Assembly (NCBI RefSeq): GCF_029278605.1
Contig: NZ_CP119572.1
Coordinates: 1,736,001-1,800,000 of the forward strand
Direction of reading: 5' to 3'
DNA from: Cupriavidus sp. WKF15
Lineage (GTDB): Bacteria; Pseudomonadota; Gammaproteobacteria; Burkholderiales; Burkholderiaceae
DNA length: 64,000 nucleotides
The position numbers and the translations under genes were made by a program. The notes beneath the pieces were generated by a model. The model was given only the letters and a program-made list of their open reading frames with translations. It was not told the origin of the DNA and ran no database searches. Positions 61,233 through 64,000 of this stretch are shown here, piece by piece (the first letter of the stretch is position 1; each line of letters begins with the position of its first letter).

Positions 61233-63761
61233 TCAAAACGTCTTCAGGAAGGCGATCAAGGCCCGCTTATCGTCATCGCTCAGCACAGGCTCCTTGCCGA
61301 ACGATCGCTCGTCGGCGCTCAGGCCGTCCTGGTTGTTGAATTCGGCAGTACCGAAATAGTGGCCGCGATTGACCACGAAATCTGGGCACTTGCTGAGCGA
61401 CAGCATCGGCTTGATCACATCCGCATAGATCTTTCGCAGGTCGTCGTCGGTCGCGCCTTCAGGTACCGATGCAAGGTCTCCCTTGAGCTTCACCAGCAGC
61501 TTGAGCACCTTGGCCGCGTGTTCCGCCTTGGCAACCGGATCGGATGTCTCCGACAGCGGCTGCAGGTTCGCCAGCAGGTTCACCGGCATCCTGGCCGGCG
61601 CCGGGCCGATGGTCACGTCGCCACCCTCGCCCACCAGCCAGGGCACCCAACGGTGGAGCAAGCCCTCCATGGGCCGCAGCGCGTCAGGCACAAAACCGAC
61701 CGGAATCTTGATCTCGCTGCGCTCCGTGGTGCGGTCGATCACGCCCGGCACTTTCGTGCCGAGCACAGTGTCATGGGCACGCTTCTCGGGCCAGAGAAGC
61801 TGTTCGATCGATGCGTCGAAGACCTGCATCCGGCTCTTGACCGAAGGATCGCTGCTGAATGGCCCGAGCGTATTGTTGAGCAGGAACGGCGCCGTCGACC
61901 AGATGCTGATCAGCGACGGCACACGCGTGTAGCCGCGCCCGCCGGCCGGCATGCGGTACTGCCAGCGTTCGGCCGTGAACGGGTCGTGCAGCGTCACGGC
62001 GCCCACGGACGGCAGGCCCTTGTAGGTCTGCGACGAGAAGTTGTCCCAGATATTGCCGCGGAGCGCATTGGTGGCCAGCGGGCTGCAGATGTTCGTGCGC
62101 AGCAGCGTGGCCGGCACGCGGACATCGCTGGACAGGTAGTTGTTGGCAAGGAAGTCCGGCGCATTGACGATGTCGCGCATCTTTGCCTTGTACTCATCGG
62201 TCTGGGTCCATTTCCAGTAGCGCTGGAAGCAAGCGATGTATTTGTCGCCGCCGCAGTCGCGCATCTGCAGGTCCGCCGGTGGTGGTGGCCCCTTGCTCGA
62301 ATGGCAGCGCGCGCAGGTCTCGGCGAACACTGTCTTGCCGCGGTTCAAGAGGCGGCCCCCGTCAGGCGTGGCCGGATCGGCAAGGTAGGCGTTGCCGCCG
62401 GGCGCATCGGCCAGGTGGTCGGCCGGGGTCGATTTCAGCAGGAATGCGGCCAGATTGAACGATCCCGCCTCCGTTGCGCGCCAGTACGAGGAATTCTTCT
62501 GTGCTACCGCGATCTCGATCGGCGAAATCGACTTGCCGCCAAGGATCGGATTGAAATGCAGCAGCCATTCCTCGCTGAACAGGCCGATGTTCAGGTAGAC
62601 ACGATTGAGCGCCCCGAGCACGCCGACGGAATCGGCGCCGTCCTTGAGGACGTGTGGTGTCCAGACCGTATCGGGCGCCTTGAAGAATTCCGAAAGTGGT
62701 CCAGTCTGGACGAAATCGTTCAGCTGCTTGTTGTTCTTCTCCCCGCCTGCGATGGTTTCCTGCCCGATCCGCCTGGCCACGCCCATCCGCGCCATCAGGT
62801 CGTAGAGCGCGTTCATCGTGCGCGGGTTGTTGATGTTGTCGGTCGAGACCAGCGAGGTATCCATCGCCCCTGGCCGGAATGTGTGGACCAGCTGGAACAT
62901 GAAGTTCTGCTTGCCTGCGGGTGTTGAAGCGTTGTGGATGAAGAGCCGGTCGACCCACATGTACTGCGCCCCGACCGTGGAGCTCAGCTCCGCCCACTGC
63001 GGATGCTCGGGATCGGCTGGCGGATGGATCGGGCTCGGGCCAATGTGGCAGAACCCGCATGACATCCCCACGCGGTAAGGCCGCACGAGATCGGCCCGGT
63101 TGTAGTAGGAAGGATCGGTGTAGTAGCGCTCGGGATCCCAGGCCTTGGCCGCCTTCTCGTCGAATGCGGGATTCGGGAACAGCCGCAGCCCGACAATGCC
63201 GGTCGGATAGCCATAGTACGAACCTACGGGCAGCTTCTGGCCGTCCGGGAAGGTCGCGCCGCGCGCACCGGTCTTGACGCCGGGGTACGCCTGCTCGTTC
63301 TCGAACGGGTCCGCGGGGCAGTCCTTGCTGCGCTGGTCCAGCCACAAGCCAAAGCGCTGCGGATTCGGTCCGGTTGGCTTGCTGAAGCATGGCTCGTTGA
63401 GCAGACCGAGATAGGTCCAGCGGTTGTCGCGTGAATAGCCCTGGCTCGGATGGGAGCTGATCGACTTGAGCAGGTCGAACGCGCCGAACGTGTAGTTCGT
63501 CATCGCGTCCCAGAACCGGTCGTTGCCACCGGTCCACACGATCCACATATTGCGGCCCTGGATCTCTTCCTTCGTCAGGGACACGCCACGATCCATGTCG
63601 TGGAAGTAGTCGTCGGCAGCATGCCGGAACGATTCGGCATTGCGGCCGGCCTGCTGCGCTTCGTCCTGGACGTGGCCGGCCTTGGGCCTTGAGCAGCCAC
63701 TTGCGAACAGCGCGGCGCAGAACACGGCCGACCAAAGAATCGACTTGCTGTGCAGGTTCAC
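61233..63761 (-). CDS. Large di-haem c-type cytochrome lipoprotein
   Basis: 842-residue exported protein. A GTG at 63761 with GGGAGGG about 6 nt upstream gives a lipoprotein signal (LWSAVFCAALFASGC, Cys acylated). Two haem sites are visible, CGFCH (about residue 241) and CARCH (about residue 487). Residues between them have no recognised domain. Long di-haem cytochromes of this size are poorly characterised; an electron acceptor for the GMC and molybdenum enzymes downstream is the simplest reading. The 239 nt from its start to the window end hold no gene I can support. Confidence 0.8.
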   Translation of the reverse strand: MNLHSKSILWSAVFCAALFASGCSRPKAGHVQDEAQQAGRNAESFRHAADDYFHDMDRGVSLTKEEIQGRNMWIVWTGGNDRFWDAMTNYTFGAFDLLKSISSHPSQGYSRDNRWTYLGLLNEPCFSKPTGPNPQRFGLWLDQRSKDCPADPFENEQAYPGVKTGARGATFPDGQKLPVGSYYGYPTGIVGLRLFPNPAFDEKAAKAWDPERYYTDPSYYNRADLVRPYRVGMSCGFCHIGPSPIHPPADPEHPQWAELSSTVGAQYMWVDRLFIHNASTPAGKQNFMFQLVHTFRPGAMDTSLVSTDNINNPRTMNALYDLMARMGVARRIGQETIAGGEKNNKQLNDFVQTGPLSEFFKAPDTVWTPHVLKDGADSVGVLGALNRVYLNIGLFSEEWLLHFNPILGGKSISPIEIAVAQKNSSYWRATEAGSFNLAAFLLKSTPADHLADAPGGNAYLADPATPDGGRLLNRGKTVFAETCARCHSSKGPPPPADLQMRDCGGDKYIACFQRYWKWTQTDEYKAKMRDIVNAPDFLANNYLSSDVRVPATLLRTNICSPLATNALRGNIWDNFSSQTYKGLPSVGAVTLHDPFTAERWQYRMPAGGRGYTRVPSLISIWSTAPFLLNNTLGPFSSDPSVKSRMQVFDASIEQLLWPEKRAHDTVLGTKVPGVIDRTTERSEIKIPVGFVPDALRPMEGLLHRWVPWLVGEGGDVTIGPAPARMPVNLLANLQPLSETSDPVAKAEHAAKVLKLLVKLKGDLASVPEGATDDDLRKIYADVIKPMLSLSKCPDFVVNRGHYFGTAEFNNQDGLSADERSFGKEPVLSDDDKRALIAFLKTF

Positions 63762-64000
63762 CGTCGTCCCTCCCCGACCGGATGGTCTATCACAGCAGCG
63801 TGGTGTGCTACGCACGCCGTTGAGTACAGATAAACCTAGAAATGACGTGAGGAGAAGTCAAGGTTATTACTGATCTACAACGCTATTTTTGCGACGGTGA
63901 GTTCGACGATGTTTCCGACAGAGATAAGCAAGGAGATACATCAGGGAGTCAGCCGATGCGGCGCGGGTGTCACCTGCGCGAACCGCCGCGCCAAAGCAAA

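Noticed and set aside
61359..62927. 522-residue plus-strand open frame
   Set aside because: Antisense to the di-haem cytochrome, whose CxxCH motifs and lipoprotein signal support the minus strand.

Overview
The window looks like a chromosomal or chromid segment of a Cupriavidus/Ralstonia-type betaproteobacterium (Burkholderiaceae). This is inferred from the high GC content with GC-rich third codon positions, several Bug/TctC-type periplasmic binding proteins, many LysR regulators, and single-gene catabolic cassettes. No rRNA, tRNA or CRISPR array was recognised.

Layout. 1-10224: catabolic island. A minus-strand operon encodes a VOC enzyme, an FAD monooxygenase, a DUF485 protein and an ActP-type symporter (cut by the window edge). 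It is divergent from a LysR gene and has a striking dyad operator. A Bug protein plus maleylacetate reductase follow, divergent from a second LysR gene, then an old-yellow-enzyme reductase and an MFS exporter. 10500-33000: a signalling block with two giant sensor kinases (1860 and about 1896 residues; degenerate Ser/Thr-kinase, AAA-type ATPase, TPR-like middle, GAF, PAS, histidine kinase). It also holds two paralogous FixJ/NarL-type regulators, a receiver-only regulator, an AraC regulator and two paralogous YcaC-like hydrolases. Between the kinases lies a plus-strand run: YcaC-like hydrolase, Tat-exported haloperoxidase-like hydrolase, Tat-exported amidohydrolase, DoxX, MFS fusion and XapX.

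33359-42845: a PagL-like lipid A deacylase (catalytic Glu position changed), a small lipoprotein closed by a textbook terminator, a porin, a GlcG/HbpS-like protein, hydrolases, a Bug protein with a Tat-type acetamidase, an AraC regulator and a lactate/malate-dehydrogenase-family gene. 43118-44787: an insertion sequence with an ISNCY/IS1202-like transposase. 44920-48143: HDOD protein and PAS-GGDEF-EAL protein, overlapping. 48563-52745: a tripartite efflux operon (NodT-type outer-membrane factor, HlyD-type adaptor, DUF2955 permease) ending in a small K+ channel. 53074-56118: katG and a ferritin-like gene. 56147-63761: two-subunit molybdenum hydroxylase, a small unknown protein overlapping a GMC oxidoreductase, and a large di-haem cytochrome, probably an envelope oxidation chain.

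The most unusual part is 10.5-33 kb. Two diverged copies of one signalling unit share an identical DNA-recognition region in their response regulators and, between them, a repeated ATACC-N2-GGTAT dyad. In both kinases the Ser/Thr-kinase domain lacks catalytic residues, which suggests a pseudokinase sensory domain feeding a His-Asp relay that controls an exported or detoxifying hydrolase set.
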